Notes: a model not told the origin generated them from the letters alone. Counted from the stretch's first letter, positions 16,901 through 24,454 are shown. The stretch is 24,668 nucleotides of DNA from Candidatus Bathyarchaeota archaeon (GCA_018396565.1 JAGTQO010000016.1:1-24668); one strand, 5' to 3'. A program made the numbers and translations.

Positions 16901-17026
16901 ATTCTAAACAACTTTTCTGGCTTAAATGTCTTATCAGAGAGGACCTTGAAGGCACTCCTGCTCTCTACCATTACATTTGTGATGCTCAATTATTCTCTAC
17001 GATGCCTCAACTTTATACCTTCATGA
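13985..17026 (+). CDS. Lectin-like/Ig-like exported domains fused to a GT-C-like multispanning membrane protein
   Basis: The reading frame codes for up to 1013 residues. If ATG 14015 is the start (supported by the TATA position and a cleaner signal peptide beginning MVSIRFSKEV) it is 1003. Order: signal peptide (about 13-40), a concanavalin A/LamG-like sandwich (about 48-215), an Ig-like domain (about 248-347), several membrane helices (about 358-575), a polar loop (about 580-635), then about ten further helices. The last block opens with LIGVDTPWYYKN (about 663-674), an acidic first-loop motif like the one in GT-C glycosyltransferases (compare EGVDSTSH in the 2511 gene), and contains ATHPWTW. 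The likely reading is a membrane glycosyltransferase carrying its own extracellular carbohydrate-binding modules. Neither activity nor substrate can be proved here. Confidence 0.75.
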   Translation: MKLGVWSVKGMVSIRFSKEVALIITLFLIISNLLLSEYSNAEDSSQDKGALHILTPEVSDYAYGFKEIPETKFEDGSVRFSARVKVLRFQGSPGGILLQIDFREQTQDRSQELRFSFRFATDGSILCYYPYMNSSATFTIRRGWAAGEWVSVSVSIVQDKAMFYLNNEFIGTNDPKYPANRGPFSISNIGFGQIDMKSTSVEAFISKIILITDNSTKFFEDFENSLSNYNIKKSIASIFRTVDVEKYSSIELIVKPKVISPGETIVLQARLMDESLNGIENRRIVFEYKKADVWERFGDAITLKDGYAIFSWTVARELSLGELAVRARFPGDDRFLQVISSDVTITLIHRPPKPMSTGYLVLLIYIIFLSAAFIFGFRPDGAQVIRFLIGILCSVSIYLCLPILTSSVNIVSYIGYAKRVVRIEYFGLGIDRALWMISIASLAFAFVVLERRKTLTRRLNVFPTLLVILSIIVAIQGRGEIAFFLTVILAVMSLLLQKSDETFADLKILRASFILSFIMLMLVIELGSIFGWLYNIFDPHVPFDGDVRWTVTSLEANMYGLLYPFTIPLLMIALFSWIWTKPVETIIKAYTKKYKTYRSSISMDDGGTSPGNKAIVGNEFKSNALHQRRILNSNSIAFLLILPSVFFTSILVVYYPYFYSSKLIGVDTPWYYKNLLLMMEPEGLLTVVHDYGAASRLPYLLILYVIKILTNLPTDFIVKIGPAVPSTFLGLATFHLTRSLTHNNSLAAYSAFLSLFSITTTVGIYAGVFANWLALGWGIIFLTLLHRMWQRPSFNNILSSIFASLMVLATHPWTWAVLIVTTSAFFILNMIISSLTGHRGQLIIAVKTGLPTLAVNIGLLGIILMIYRQGEFMRLSISGLSALKYENLIIFWHNITFTIQYYVGGFLANSPILILSIAGLYSLRKHSEQLGSIFNLLLIAMSLPMLFVDSWWQWRLIYMVPYQIPAIFGTLAILNNFSGLNVLSERTLKALLLSTITFVMLNYSLRCLNFIPS

Positions 17027-17104
17027 CCTAGCGACTTTGTACTCAAATGACAGAAAAGTTAGATAAGTAGTGTGATACAGTATTTTTGCAGACGCGGAGT
17101 AAGG

Positions 17105-17773
17105 ATGGTACGCTCGACTTTACGTATGGCATGTGTAATTCCTGCCTTTAATGAAGAGTCCACGATAGGATCTGTCGTCAAGAGTGCAAAGAAATATTGC
17201 GACTGCATAATTGTAGTTGATGATGGTAGTAACGATAGAACGAGGGTGATGGCGGAACATTATGGTGTGAATGTGATAAGCCATGTAATTAGGCTTGGAG
17301 CTGGCGCAGCAATTTCTACAGGTATAAGAGCTGCTCTAAGATATGACATCGATGTTATAGTCACTCTAGATGCTGATGGTCAACATGATCCGGACGACAT
17401 TCCTTCAGTCATCTCACCCCTTTTAGATGGTGCGGACATAGTAATAGGTTCACGGACGAAGGAAAGATCTGCTATGCCTTTACATAAAAGGTTGGGAAAC
17501 CTCGTGCTCTCGAAATTCACATCGTTGCTATGCGGCATGCCAATCACGGATTCCCAGTCTGGATTTCGAGCACTTTCTCGAGAGGTAGCGGAATCTGTAT
17601 CCTTCACTTCTACAGACTACTCCTGGGCGTCTGAGATGCTTATTCAAGCTTCAAGGAAAGGTTTCAAAATCACAAGTGTACCTGTAAAGACCTTATACTT
17701 CAAGAGAAGGCTGCGTGGGGCTGGGATTAAAGACGCTTTGAAGATCCTTTATAACATGTCCAAGTTTAGATAA
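17105..17773 (+). CDS. GT2 family glycosyltransferase, dolichyl-phosphate mannose/glucose synthase-like
   Basis: ATG 17105 is chosen over GTG 17072 because GGAG (17096-17099) lies 5 bases upstream. The protein has 222 residues and is a single GT-A domain without membrane segments, as in short DPM1-like enzymes. Motifs: VIPAFNEE (11-18), VVDDGSNDRT (37-46) for nucleotide-sugar binding, LDADGQHDPDD (88-98) for the metal and sugar, and DSQSGFRAL (149-157), characteristic of polyprenyl-phosphate glycosyltransferases. It probably transfers mannose or glucose from GDP/UDP-sugar to a polyprenyl phosphate at the inner membrane face. This would supply the lipid-linked sugar that GT-C enzymes such as those at 2511, 4637 and 13985 use on the outer face. 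The next gene is the usual DUF2304 partner. Confidence 0.9.
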   Translation: MVRSTLRMACVIPAFNEESTIGSVVKSAKKYCDCIIVVDDGSNDRTRVMAEHYGVNVISHVIRLGAGAAISTGIRAALRYDIDVIVTLDADGQHDPDDIPSVISPLLDGADIVIGSRTKERSAMPLHKRLGNLVLSKFTSLLCGMPITDSQSGFRALSREVAESVSFTSTDYSWASEMLIQASRKGFKITSVPVKTLYFKRRLRGAGIKDALKILYNMSKFR

Positions 17774-17787
17774 GAGGGGAGTTGGAA

Positions 17788-18141
17788 ATGCCTATGTTGG
17801 AGCCATACGGGCTTGTCGCCATCATCCTCGGTGTCATTCTGCTATCCTACACGTTAAGAGAATATGTAAGAGGAAAAATTGGTCTCAGAAGTCTTTTGGC
17901 ATGGACAATTGTTTGGGTTGGTCTCATTTTAACGGGCGCCTATCCGCAAGCGTATTTTGCTTTAACATCCATGTTGGGCATGGGCGCCCCGATTCAATTC
18001 GTAACCACATTCTCGATAATCATTCTCTACACTATAGTCTATCATCTCTACAAGGCTATTATAGAGACCAATAGAAAGATTACAATCATAGTGCAGCATC
18101 TAGCTCTCGAGGAGACTGGTAAAGTCAAGAGGAAAACTTGA
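17788..18141 (+). CDS. DUF2304 family small membrane protein
   Basis: ATG 17788 is preceded by AGGGGAG (17775-17781) at 6 bases. An in-frame TTG at 17782 directly abuts that site and is less likely. The product has 117 residues with three hydrophobic segments (about 6-22, 35-56, 68-90) and a basic helical tail ending KVKRKT. Size, arrangement and position directly after a DPM-like GT2 match DUF2304, a family commonly encoded beside polyprenyl-phosphate glycosyltransferases and probably acting as membrane anchor or helper for them. The gap to the GT2 stop is only 14 bases, so the two are co-transcribed. It converges with the hydrogenase protease gene (42-base gap). Confidence 0.82.
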   Translation: MPMLEPYGLVAIILGVILLSYTLREYVRGKIGLRSLLAWTIVWVGLILTGAYPQAYFALTSMLGMGAPIQFVTTFSIIILYTIVYHLYKAIIETNRKITIIVQHLALEETGKVKRKT

Positions 18142-18183
18142 ACCTTGAGGATTAAAAATCGCTGTCTTTACACACAAAAGGTT

Positions 18184-18681
18184 CTAGCCACTATATAGCT
18201 TCCTTAAGCTGTCCCTGACGATTTTTGAGATGGTGTTAACCGTATCCTCAACCTCAGTAGAGAGGCCTTCACCAAGTGTTGTGTCTTTTGGCTGAATCAT
18301 GAGTAGGGCAGTCTTGGCGGATGTCTGGGACACTAAATATTCTGTGAAAAAGTTGATGGGGAGGCTATGAGTGGATATGGATACACCTGGAATCTTAAGG
18401 TTGTAGACCAGTTTGAATGAGCCCGGCGGGAGACCCATATCGGCTGCATCTACTATTAGAATATGTGAGGGTTTGAATCTCCTTATTGGACCTACGTAGC
18501 TTTCAGGAACTGAGCCGCAGTCTAAGACCATTATGTTACCGGATAGCCCTATTAACCTTTTCACAAATTCAGGTCCTAAGCCATCGTCTCTCCTGAGAGT
18601 GTTGCCCACGCCTGCAATCACTACTCGAGTAGCCCCGCAAAGCCAATCTGACAATGTTGAGATGAATTCTAGGGGAGACAT
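18184..18681 (-). CDS. [NiFe]-hydrogenase maturation endopeptidase, HycI/HyaD type (peptidase M52)
   Basis: This is a 165-residue protein of typical family length (about 150-190). It has the opening VVIAGVGNTLRRDDGLGP (20-37), a Rossmann-like strand LDCGSVPESY (53-62), then IVDAADMGLPPGSF (76-89) and STHSLP (103-108). By comparison with HybD/HycI the nickel-sensing ligands would be Asp33, Asp78 and His105; all three are present. These enzymes clip the C-terminus of a [NiFe]-hydrogenase large subunit after nickel insertion, in the cytoplasm. The gene lies 52 bases after the third antiporter-like subunit gene on the same strand, and is most simply the last gene of that operon. Its presence implies that the associated catalytic subunit, outside the window, is a hydrogenase-type large subunit with a cleavable tail. 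Confidence 0.88.
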   Translation of the reverse strand: MSPLEFISTLSDWLCGATRVVIAGVGNTLRRDDGLGPEFVKRLIGLSGNIMVLDCGSVPESYVGPIRRFKPSHILIVDAADMGLPPGSFKLVYNLKIPGVSISTHSLPINFFTEYLVSQTSAKTALLMIQPKDTTLGEGLSTEVEDTVNTISKIVRDSLRKLYSG

Positions 18682-18733
18682 TAAAGTTCAACATATAACG
18701 TTAAGCGTAAATTGCTAGACGGATTCGTTTTCG

Positions 18734-20236
18734 TCAGTGAATGATTAGTTTAACGAAACTCTCAACGCTAAGAACAGACTGAGCTGCTTGATTTGCAAGG
18801 TTGACAAATGGGCCTGGGTAGATACCTATGAGGATGCATAGAATGGCTATCAGGACCATTGAGAATAGCATTGGTTTGGGAGCCTCCTTAACCCTGGAGA
18901 CTGACTCACTAGGCTCATGCAATGTTACTACCTGAATTATCCTTAGGTAGTATCCTACAGAGAATAATATGTTGATCAACATCAATGCAGAGAAGAGGTA
19001 CCATAGATTCCTGGATGCACCCACCTGCAATCCTGCTAGCACTAACATAAATTCACTCTGAAAGCCATTTAGAGGTGGGACACCTGCCAGGGCTAATGAG
19101 CCCACTATAAATGTAAAACCCGTAATCTTCATTTTTCTTCCTATCCCTGCCAGTTGATTTAGGTCTCGGGTCCCAGCAGCCAGCAGGAACGCTCCTGAAC
19201 AGAGGAAGAGAAGCGCCTTACCTAACGCGTGATTGAGAACATGGAAGAGGCTTCCAGTTAAGCCGTAAACTGTTGCAATCGAGAGGCCGAAGATAATGTA
19301 TCCTATGTGGCCTATACTGCTGAAGGCCAGTAGTCTCTTCAAGTCTGATTGGAGCAGGGCCATGAGGTTCCCAGTGGTCATGGACAAGACTGCAAGTATC
19401 GCTATCGCTGTATGCCAATGATAAGATTCAGGAGTGAATAACAGCATCATGACTCTGATGAGTCCATACACCCCAGTCTTTATTACAACCCCTGAAAGCA
19501 TCGCACTTATTGAGCTTGGAGCAGCTGGGTGAGCGTCGGGAAGCCAAGTATGGAATGGTGTCACAGCAGCCTTAACTCCGAAACCGACAACTATCAATGC
19601 TAAAGATATCATCGACCAAGGTGTCACGGACTCTGATAGGGCTTTGTGCATGTATGCAAAGTTTAGTGAACCAACAATGCCATATAAGATGGACATTGCA
19701 AACAGCATCGTAGCGCTCCCAGCAGAACTCATAACCAAATATTTGAAACCTGCCTCTATAGGCTCCCACTGTTCCTTACGGAAGGCAACAAGCACGTACG
19801 AGGTTAGACACATCACTTCCCAGAATATGAAAAGTGTGAAAAAGTCACCTGCAAAGGCCACCCCTACCATCCCAGAGACCATAAGTAGAAGCAGAGCGTA
19901 GTACTCACCGTGGCGCGTGTCATGCTCCATGTATCGGGTCGAATATATTGCGGTTAATAGACCAATGAAGATAAATAGTCCAGCCATGAAAATGCTTAAC
20001 ATATCTATCTCGAAGAGGGCGACCCCTCGAAACTGTATTCCTACCCAGTAATGTATAAGCACCTTTTCTGAAGAGACCTTCAGATAGAGGGGGTAGAAAG
20101 ATATGGCTGAGAGGATGAATCCTATCACAGCCCATACGTCGACAAGCTTCTTAATACTCGCCTTAACACCTAGCGTGTAAACTAATGGAGTCGTTATGGC
20201 GAATATTACTAGCAGGTTTATAGGCCATGTGAACAT
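18734..20236 (-). CDS. Antiporter-like membrane subunit (NuoN position, MrpD/hydrogenase-like sequence)
   Basis: This 500-residue protein of about 14 helices belongs to the proton-translocating antiporter family. Key residues: Glu140 in FIFWEVMCLTSY, Lys222 in VGFGVKAAVTPFHTWLPDAH and Lys253 in SGVVIKTGVYG; the pumping half-channel residues are intact. By order it occupies the NuoN slot. However, its central loop (PDAHPAAPSSISAM) is of the type seen in MrpD and group 4 hydrogenase antiporter subunits rather than the PDxYEGAPT of NuoN proteins. Ribosome binding site GTGAGGGG precedes the ATG at 20236 by about 9 bases, and the gap to the upstream gene is 5 bases. It would move protons or sodium ions across the membrane as part of the complex. 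Confidence 0.85.
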   Translation of the reverse strand: MFTWPINLLVIFAITTPLVYTLGVKASIKKLVDVWAVIGFILSAISFYPLYLKVSSEKVLIHYWVGIQFRGVALFEIDMLSIFMAGLFIFIGLLTAIYSTRYMEHDTRHGEYYALLLLMVSGMVGVAFAGDFFTLFIFWEVMCLTSYVLVAFRKEQWEPIEAGFKYLVMSSAGSATMLFAMSILYGIVGSLNFAYMHKALSESVTPWSMISLALIVVGFGVKAAVTPFHTWLPDAHPAAPSSISAMLSGVVIKTGVYGLIRVMMLLFTPESYHWHTAIAILAVLSMTTGNLMALLQSDLKRLLAFSSIGHIGYIIFGLSIATVYGLTGSLFHVLNHALGKALLFLCSGAFLLAAGTRDLNQLAGIGRKMKITGFTFIVGSLALAGVPPLNGFQSEFMLVLAGLQVGASRNLWYLFSALMLINILFSVGYYLRIIQVVTLHEPSESVSRVKEAPKPMLFSMVLIAILCILIGIYPGPFVNLANQAAQSVLSVESFVKLIIH

Positions 20237-20241
20237 TCCGT

Positions 20242-21738
20242 TTAACCCCTCACGATAAGTCTCGTAACAGCCTCACCGGCTGGATACAGAATCTGAAGAG
20301 GAGCAAAAGCAAATATGCCGAAGATAACTGTTAGAAATGTTAGAATAGCCATAGGGAGAAGCATACTTGATGGAGCCTCCTTCACATCGCTGAGACTCTC
20401 AGGGCACACCCCGAAGAATACCTTCTTTATCATTCTAAGATAGTACGCAACTGTGACCATGGTAGCCGCTATTGCCAGTGAAGACAGAACCGTGTTACCT
20501 GAGGCGAATCCTCCAGCGAATATCATCCATTCGCTGGCGAATCCTCCGAATGGTGGGGTACCTGCTATCGAGAGGGCCCCACATAAGGTGGCAACAGCTG
20601 TCAGCGGCATCTTGCTTGCGAGACCTCCTAATTTATTTATGTCCCTTATCCCAGTGGAATATATGATGGCACCTGCGCACATGAAGAGCAGACCTTTTGC
20701 AACTCCATGATTCACTATATGAAATAGACCGCCACCCACACCTAGAGAGTTTAGGCTCATCAACCCAAATAGAATGTAGCCGACTTGGCTTACACTACTG
20801 TAGGCCAGAAGCCGCTTTATATCGGTCTGGGCCAACGCCATGAATCCACCCCACAACATCGTAATGACAGCCAACACACTCAATCCATAGGAGACCTTTA
20901 CAGATTCTGATGGAAAGAGGGTGATAGACATCCTGACTATCGCATACGCTCCCGTCTTGATCATAACCCCACTCAACAACACACTTATTGGGGTAGGCGC
21001 CTCAGCGTGGGCGTCTGGAAGCCATGTATGAACTGGAAAGATAGCTAGTTTAACTGCAAACCCAATAGACATCAAAACCATGATAATCCTTAGCATTCCT
21101 GGGCTTATGCTTGATAACAGGTTGGGCAGACCCAGCAGATCGAACGTCGCTGTGTATGCATAGGTCAGCAAGATTCCAGCCAATAGACTTGCTGCACCAG
21201 CATGTGTGAACATGAAATACTTGAATCCGATGATCCTCGGACGCCCTGTACCCCAGTAAGCTATAAGAAAATATGATGGAACCAACATCATCTCCCAGAA
21301 CAGATAGAATAGAATCAGATTAGAAGCCAAAACAACGCCGACCATACCTGCTGTGAAGAGGAGGAGGGCTGCAAAATACATCTCCTGATCATGTTCATGT
21401 GTCATGTAAGCTATTGAATATACTGCAGCCAACATCGCGATCCCTGAGATCAAGATGGATATAGGAAAGCTCAAATTGTCATGGAGGAATGCCACATTAA
21501 GCTTGAAGAGCCCGACCCAGACACCATAACTTTCTATAACCTTTTCTCCGGAAGACACTCGATTCCAAGAAGCCAAAAGGAGTCCAGTTGAGATGACGAG
21601 AATAAATGTGGCGAAAATGCCGTTACCTACTCTACCAAACTTTCTGCCTCCAAAGTAACATATTGGGGCAGCTATTGTAGGTAGTAAAATCGACAATAAC
21701 ATGTTGAAACCTGTTATTTCAGTCAACCATCTCACCAC
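20242..21738 (-). CDS. nuoM: Complex I-like antiporter subunit M
   Basis: This is a 498-residue protein of about 14 membrane helices. It has the NuoM/FpoM hallmarks: Glu149 in LFWEMMLVPSYFLIAYWG, Lys230 in GFAVKLAIFPVHTWLPDAHAEAPTP-type context (227-250), and Lys261 in SGVMIKTGAYA. The length agrees with E. coli NuoM (about 509). It starts with GTG at 21738 (or the next GTG at 21735), overlapping the stop of subunit L (GTGGTGA), so translation is coupled. It forms one of three ion channels in the membrane arm. An equally good name is fpoM, or a group 4 hydrogenase antiporter, depending on the catalytic module outside the window. Confidence 0.88.
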   Translation of the reverse strand: MVRWLTEITGFNMLLSILLPTIAAPICYFGGRKFGRVGNGIFATFILVISTGLLLASWNRVSSGEKVIESYGVWVGLFKLNVAFLHDNLSFPISILISGIAMLAAVYSIAYMTHEHDQEMYFAALLLFTAGMVGVVLASNLILFYLFWEMMLVPSYFLIAYWGTGRPRIIGFKYFMFTHAGAASLLAGILLTYAYTATFDLLGLPNLLSSISPGMLRIIMVLMSIGFAVKLAIFPVHTWLPDAHAEAPTPISVLLSGVMIKTGAYAIVRMSITLFPSESVKVSYGLSVLAVITMLWGGFMALAQTDIKRLLAYSSVSQVGYILFGLMSLNSLGVGGGLFHIVNHGVAKGLLFMCAGAIIYSTGIRDINKLGGLASKMPLTAVATLCGALSIAGTPPFGGFASEWMIFAGGFASGNTVLSSLAIAATMVTVAYYLRMIKKVFFGVCPESLSDVKEAPSSMLLPMAILTFLTVIFGIFAFAPLQILYPAGEAVTRLIVRG

Positions 21739-23594
21739 CCAACAATAACCATGATGAGGATAAAGAATCCTGCTAAACCAATTAGAACCGCTGATATATT
21801 GTAGTTCAAATTCCCTGTGTGTGTAGGTCTGAAACTTTGACTTAGAAATTGAGCGGCCCCAGCCACAGCGTAATTTATCCTATCAATGATCCTATTCTCG
21901 ATTTGGTTATATATACAGATGCAGAGTCTGGGGAAACTGTCGAGGAATATAGCATAGTATATGCGATCAAAATAGTAGCCTTGGGATAGCAGTTTATGTA
22001 TAGACTCCAAAGGCCCCCTCCTGAAAAATATTGGAGACATCGATCCACTGAAATAGACCATATATGAGGGTATAAAACCTAACAGAAGGGCTAGAAGGGA
22101 TAAGGTGAGGGGGGCCATTTGGATACCGACCCCATGCTTGAGACCCAGGTATTCAGAGAAGGGTTCCTCGAAGAATCCAGATATAGTTGCGGCTGCAGCA
22201 AGTATCATTAGAGGAACGGTCATGACGAGCGGTGATTCATGTGGATGTGCGCCCTTCCCGCTATTCGGCTGCTTTCCAAAGAAGACGAGGGCAAGCCACC
22301 TGAAGCTATAGGCTGCTGTACACAGGCTTGTTAGGAATATCAGAATTAATGGGAGATAGAGTCTCTCATGTAGAACAGCTGCTACTATTAGATCTTTACT
22401 CCAGAAGCCGTTGAATGGGGGTACACCTGAGAGTGCTAGGACACCGACTACACTTGTGGCGAATGTTATTGGCATATGCCTCCTCAATCCACCCATCTCC
22501 CTCATATCGGTTGTACCTACAGCATGCATCACGGATCCGGCGCAGAGGAATAGGAGGGCCTTGAATAATGCATGGCTCATAACATGGAATTGGCTCGCAA
22601 ACCAGCCAGCCTCAGATCCGACGCCCAATGCGGTTATCATCAGGCCCAATTGGCTTATCGTGGAGTATGCTAGGACCCGCTTTATATCTACTGAGACCAG
22701 AGCCATAGTCGCTGTCATCAAGGCGGTCACTGAACCTATGTATATCACTATCATAAGCCATTCATGGATGCTTGAGAATATGAAGAAGGTCCTGGCGGTG
22801 AGGTAGACACCCGCCTTCACCATTGTCGCTGCATGGATTAGAGCACTGACTGTCGTTGGACCCTCCATAGCGTCTGGAAGCCAGACCTGCAACGGAAATT
22901 GAGCAGACTTTCCTATAGCACCTCCAAATACTAGAATTGAAGAGGTCATTAAGATGGAAGTCGCTAACTTTCCTGCCTCAACAGCGTCCTTAGTATTCAG
23001 GAAATTGAAGGAGCCCGTCTGTATAAATAGTATTAAGACACCGATCAGTAACAGCACATCACCTGCCTTGGTTACAATGAAGGCTTTTATACCTGCCCTA
23101 GCTGCGCTCTCCTTCCGGTACCAGAAACCTATCAGAGCATATGAGCACAGGCCCACGATCTCCCAAAATATGAATAGTTGAAGGAAGTTGTCAGCCATTA
23201 CAAGCCCGTTCATCCCCCCTATGAAGAAGAGCATGAAGAAGTAGTATCTCGTCAATCCCTCCTCGTGAGCCATGTATCCTATTGAGTAGAGCATTATCAG
23301 TGAACCAATACATGATGCCACTATCGACATGAATACACTCAGTGAATCGATAAGGACCCCTACTTGAAGCCCAATCTGAGGAATCCATGGAACTTTGAGG
23401 TCTGCCACTCCACCATGCAGATCCAAGACCTGGGGTATCATCGAGAGAGAGTAGGCGGCGCCGACGAATGATGTAACAACTGCGAACCAGTCTCTCAATC
23501 GTGTATTGACCAAAGCGACTAGGGGAACCAATACGGAACCAGCTAGTGGTATCAACCATACAAGCCAAGGTGCATATTCAGAGTATGGAAACAT
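21732..23594 (-). CDS. nuoL: Complex I-like antiporter subunit L with C-terminal lateral helix region
   Basis: ATG 23594 is preferred because GAGGTGG lies 5 bases upstream; GTG 23603 would add three residues and overlap the K gene. The product is about 620 residues (E. coli NuoL 613). Numbered from this start: Glu145 in FIFWEIVGLCSYALIGFW, Lys229 in GAIGKSAQFPLQVWLPDAMEGPT, His254 in SALIHAATMVKAG and Lys260. After about helix 14 the C-terminal part continues with YYFDRIYYAIF and a final hydrophobic segment (last 25 residues). This resembles the lateral helix and anchoring helix of genuine NuoL/FpoL, and is absent from short Mrp/Mbh antiporter subunits. The membrane arm is therefore of complex I type at its distal end. 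Confidence 0.9.
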   Translation of the reverse strand: MFPYSEYAPWLVWLIPLAGSVLVPLVALVNTRLRDWFAVVTSFVGAAYSLSMIPQVLDLHGGVADLKVPWIPQIGLQVGVLIDSLSVFMSIVASCIGSLIMLYSIGYMAHEEGLTRYYFFMLFFIGGMNGLVMADNFLQLFIFWEIVGLCSYALIGFWYRKESAARAGIKAFIVTKAGDVLLLIGVLILFIQTGSFNFLNTKDAVEAGKLATSILMTSSILVFGGAIGKSAQFPLQVWLPDAMEGPTTVSALIHAATMVKAGVYLTARTFFIFSSIHEWLMIVIYIGSVTALMTATMALVSVDIKRVLAYSTISQLGLMITALGVGSEAGWFASQFHVMSHALFKALLFLCAGSVMHAVGTTDMREMGGLRRHMPITFATSVVGVLALSGVPPFNGFWSKDLIVAAVLHERLYLPLILIFLTSLCTAAYSFRWLALVFFGKQPNSGKGAHPHESPLVMTVPLMILAAAATISGFFEEPFSEYLGLKHGVGIQMAPLTLSLLALLLGFIPSYMVYFSGSMSPIFFRRGPLESIHKLLSQGYYFDRIYYAIFLDSFPRLCICIYNQIENRIIDRINYAVAGAAQFLSQSFRPTHTGNLNYNISAVLIGLAGFFILIMVIVGW

Positions 23595-23596
23595 GT

Positions 23597-23911
23597 TTAC
23601 CACCTCAGTCTCCTAAGCTCTCTCACGTCTAGGGTTCCATAATGTTTGTAAGCATATAATGCAATAGTCAAGGCAACTGCTACTACACAAGCACCTATAA
23701 CTATTGACATTACGACGAATACATGGCCCAAAGGGTCTACAGCACCAGGTTTCGCATGGGATGATATGCTTATCATATTGAGATTCGCAGCGCTTGTCAA
23801 TATCTCTATGGCAATGATGAGTTTGATCATATTTCTTTTGGCAGCTAGACAATACATTCCAACTGCGTACAGGATGATTGCTGTGGCAAGATAGTAGTTT
23901 ATAGGGATCAA
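23597..23911 (-). CDS. nuoK: Complex I-like subunit K (NuoK/MrpC family)
   Basis: TTG at 23911 is chosen. It overlaps the preceding stop as TTGA, has GGAGGG about 7 bases upstream, and gives the normal NuoK opening MIPINYYLATA. ATG 23926 would add five residues and overlap the upstream gene more. The 104-residue product has three helices. Glu36 in IIAIEILTSAANLN matches the first conserved membrane glutamate of NuoK. The second one (E. coli Glu72) is not there: the third helix reads SIVIGACVVAVALTIALY, more like MrpC. The end YGTLDVRELRRLRW is typical of NuoK/NdhE. It is part of the proton pathway between the hydrogenase/quinone end and the antiporters. Confidence 0.88.
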   Translation of the reverse strand: MIPINYYLATAIILYAVGMYCLAAKRNMIKLIIAIEILTSAANLNMISISSHAKPGAVDPLGHVFVVMSIVIGACVVAVALTIALYAYKHYGTLDVRELRRLRW

Positions 23912-24198
23912 TTTGAGGCCCTCCATTCAGGACGCAGCATTGCCATGCAGCAAACCGCTGCTGCAAATAGAAGGACGGCTTGAGCAACTAGGTCTAAGGT
24001 TCGACTTATCCATAAATATCGAGATGATATCTGTCCAATGTTTGATTCTATCTCAACGAATTCTGAACTGAATTTGGATAGACCCACAACATCTAATGGA
24101 TTTGACCAAACCACCCATAGAAAGACTATCAATAGTAGGATGGTTGCCAGTATGCCGGCTACACTTATTCTGTCAAAGTATCCTTCCTCGAATGACAA
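23908..24198 (-). CDS. Second half of split subunit J, or a hydrogenase-type small membrane subunit
   Basis: This is a 96-residue protein starting with TTG at 24198; AGGAGG lies 7 bases upstream and the previous gene's stop is 1 base away. It has two hydrophobic segments (about 13-33 and 69-88) separated by a polar loop with FSSEFVEIESNIGQ. The second segment, RTLDLVAQAVLLFAAAV, resembles small subunits of group 4 hydrogenases and Mrp-like systems as well as the C-terminal part of NuoJ. By position it replaces the C-terminal half of NuoJ, which is missing from the upstream gene. Methanosarcina fpo operons also have J in two genes. It is a membrane component of the complex. Confidence 0.75.
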   Translation of the reverse strand: MSFEEGYFDRISVAGILATILLLIVFLWVVWSNPLDVVGLSKFSSEFVEIESNIGQISSRYLWISRTLDLVAQAVLLFAAAVCCMAMLRPEWRASN

Positions 24199-24199
24199 T

Positions 24200-24439
24200 T
24201 CATTTCCTCCTGGTCAACATGACCGCGGCAATGAGTAGGACTATTACGGCTCCTGCGTAAACAAGTATTTGGAAGACCGCCACGTAAGGTGCTTTCAAAA
24301 GCCAGAATACTCCTCCTAAGGATACAGCCATACACGCTAAGGATATGACGGCATGCAGTAGGTCTCTCATCTCCACAGTTAATACTGCGAAGATGCATGT
24401 AGATACTAACAGTACAATTTGGAGAATCTCCTCAACCAA
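24200..24439 (-). CDS. nuoJ: N-terminal half of subunit J as a separate gene
   Basis: This 79-residue protein has three membrane helices and stops (TGA) just after the third. It starts with TTG at 24439 behind GGAGGG, 8 bases upstream. Family signals are LTVEMRDLLHAVISLACMAV and, above all, APYVAVFQILVYAGAVIVLLIA (about 50-71), the helix with VYAGA that is diagnostic of NuoJ and forms the pi-bulge helix in complex I. NuoJ is usually 160-200 residues; here the remainder is encoded in the next gene with a 1-base gap. The split looks like a real family feature and not a frameshift, because both genes have their own ribosome binding sites. Confidence 0.85.
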   Translation of the reverse strand: MVEEILQIVLLVSTCIFAVLTVEMRDLLHAVISLACMAVSLGGVFWLLKAPYVAVFQILVYAGAVIVLLIAAVMLTRRK

Positions 24440-24454
24440 CGTATACTCCCTCCA

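Noticed and set aside
18140..18184. Inverted repeat GAACCTT ... AAGGTTC between convergent genes as a terminator
   Set aside because: The stem is 7 bp with a loop of about 31 bases and no T-run, too weak to call.
22411..22806. A 131-codon plus-strand open frame opposite subunit L
   Set aside because: It lies wholly within a conserved NuoL gene on the other strand and has no domain-like pattern.
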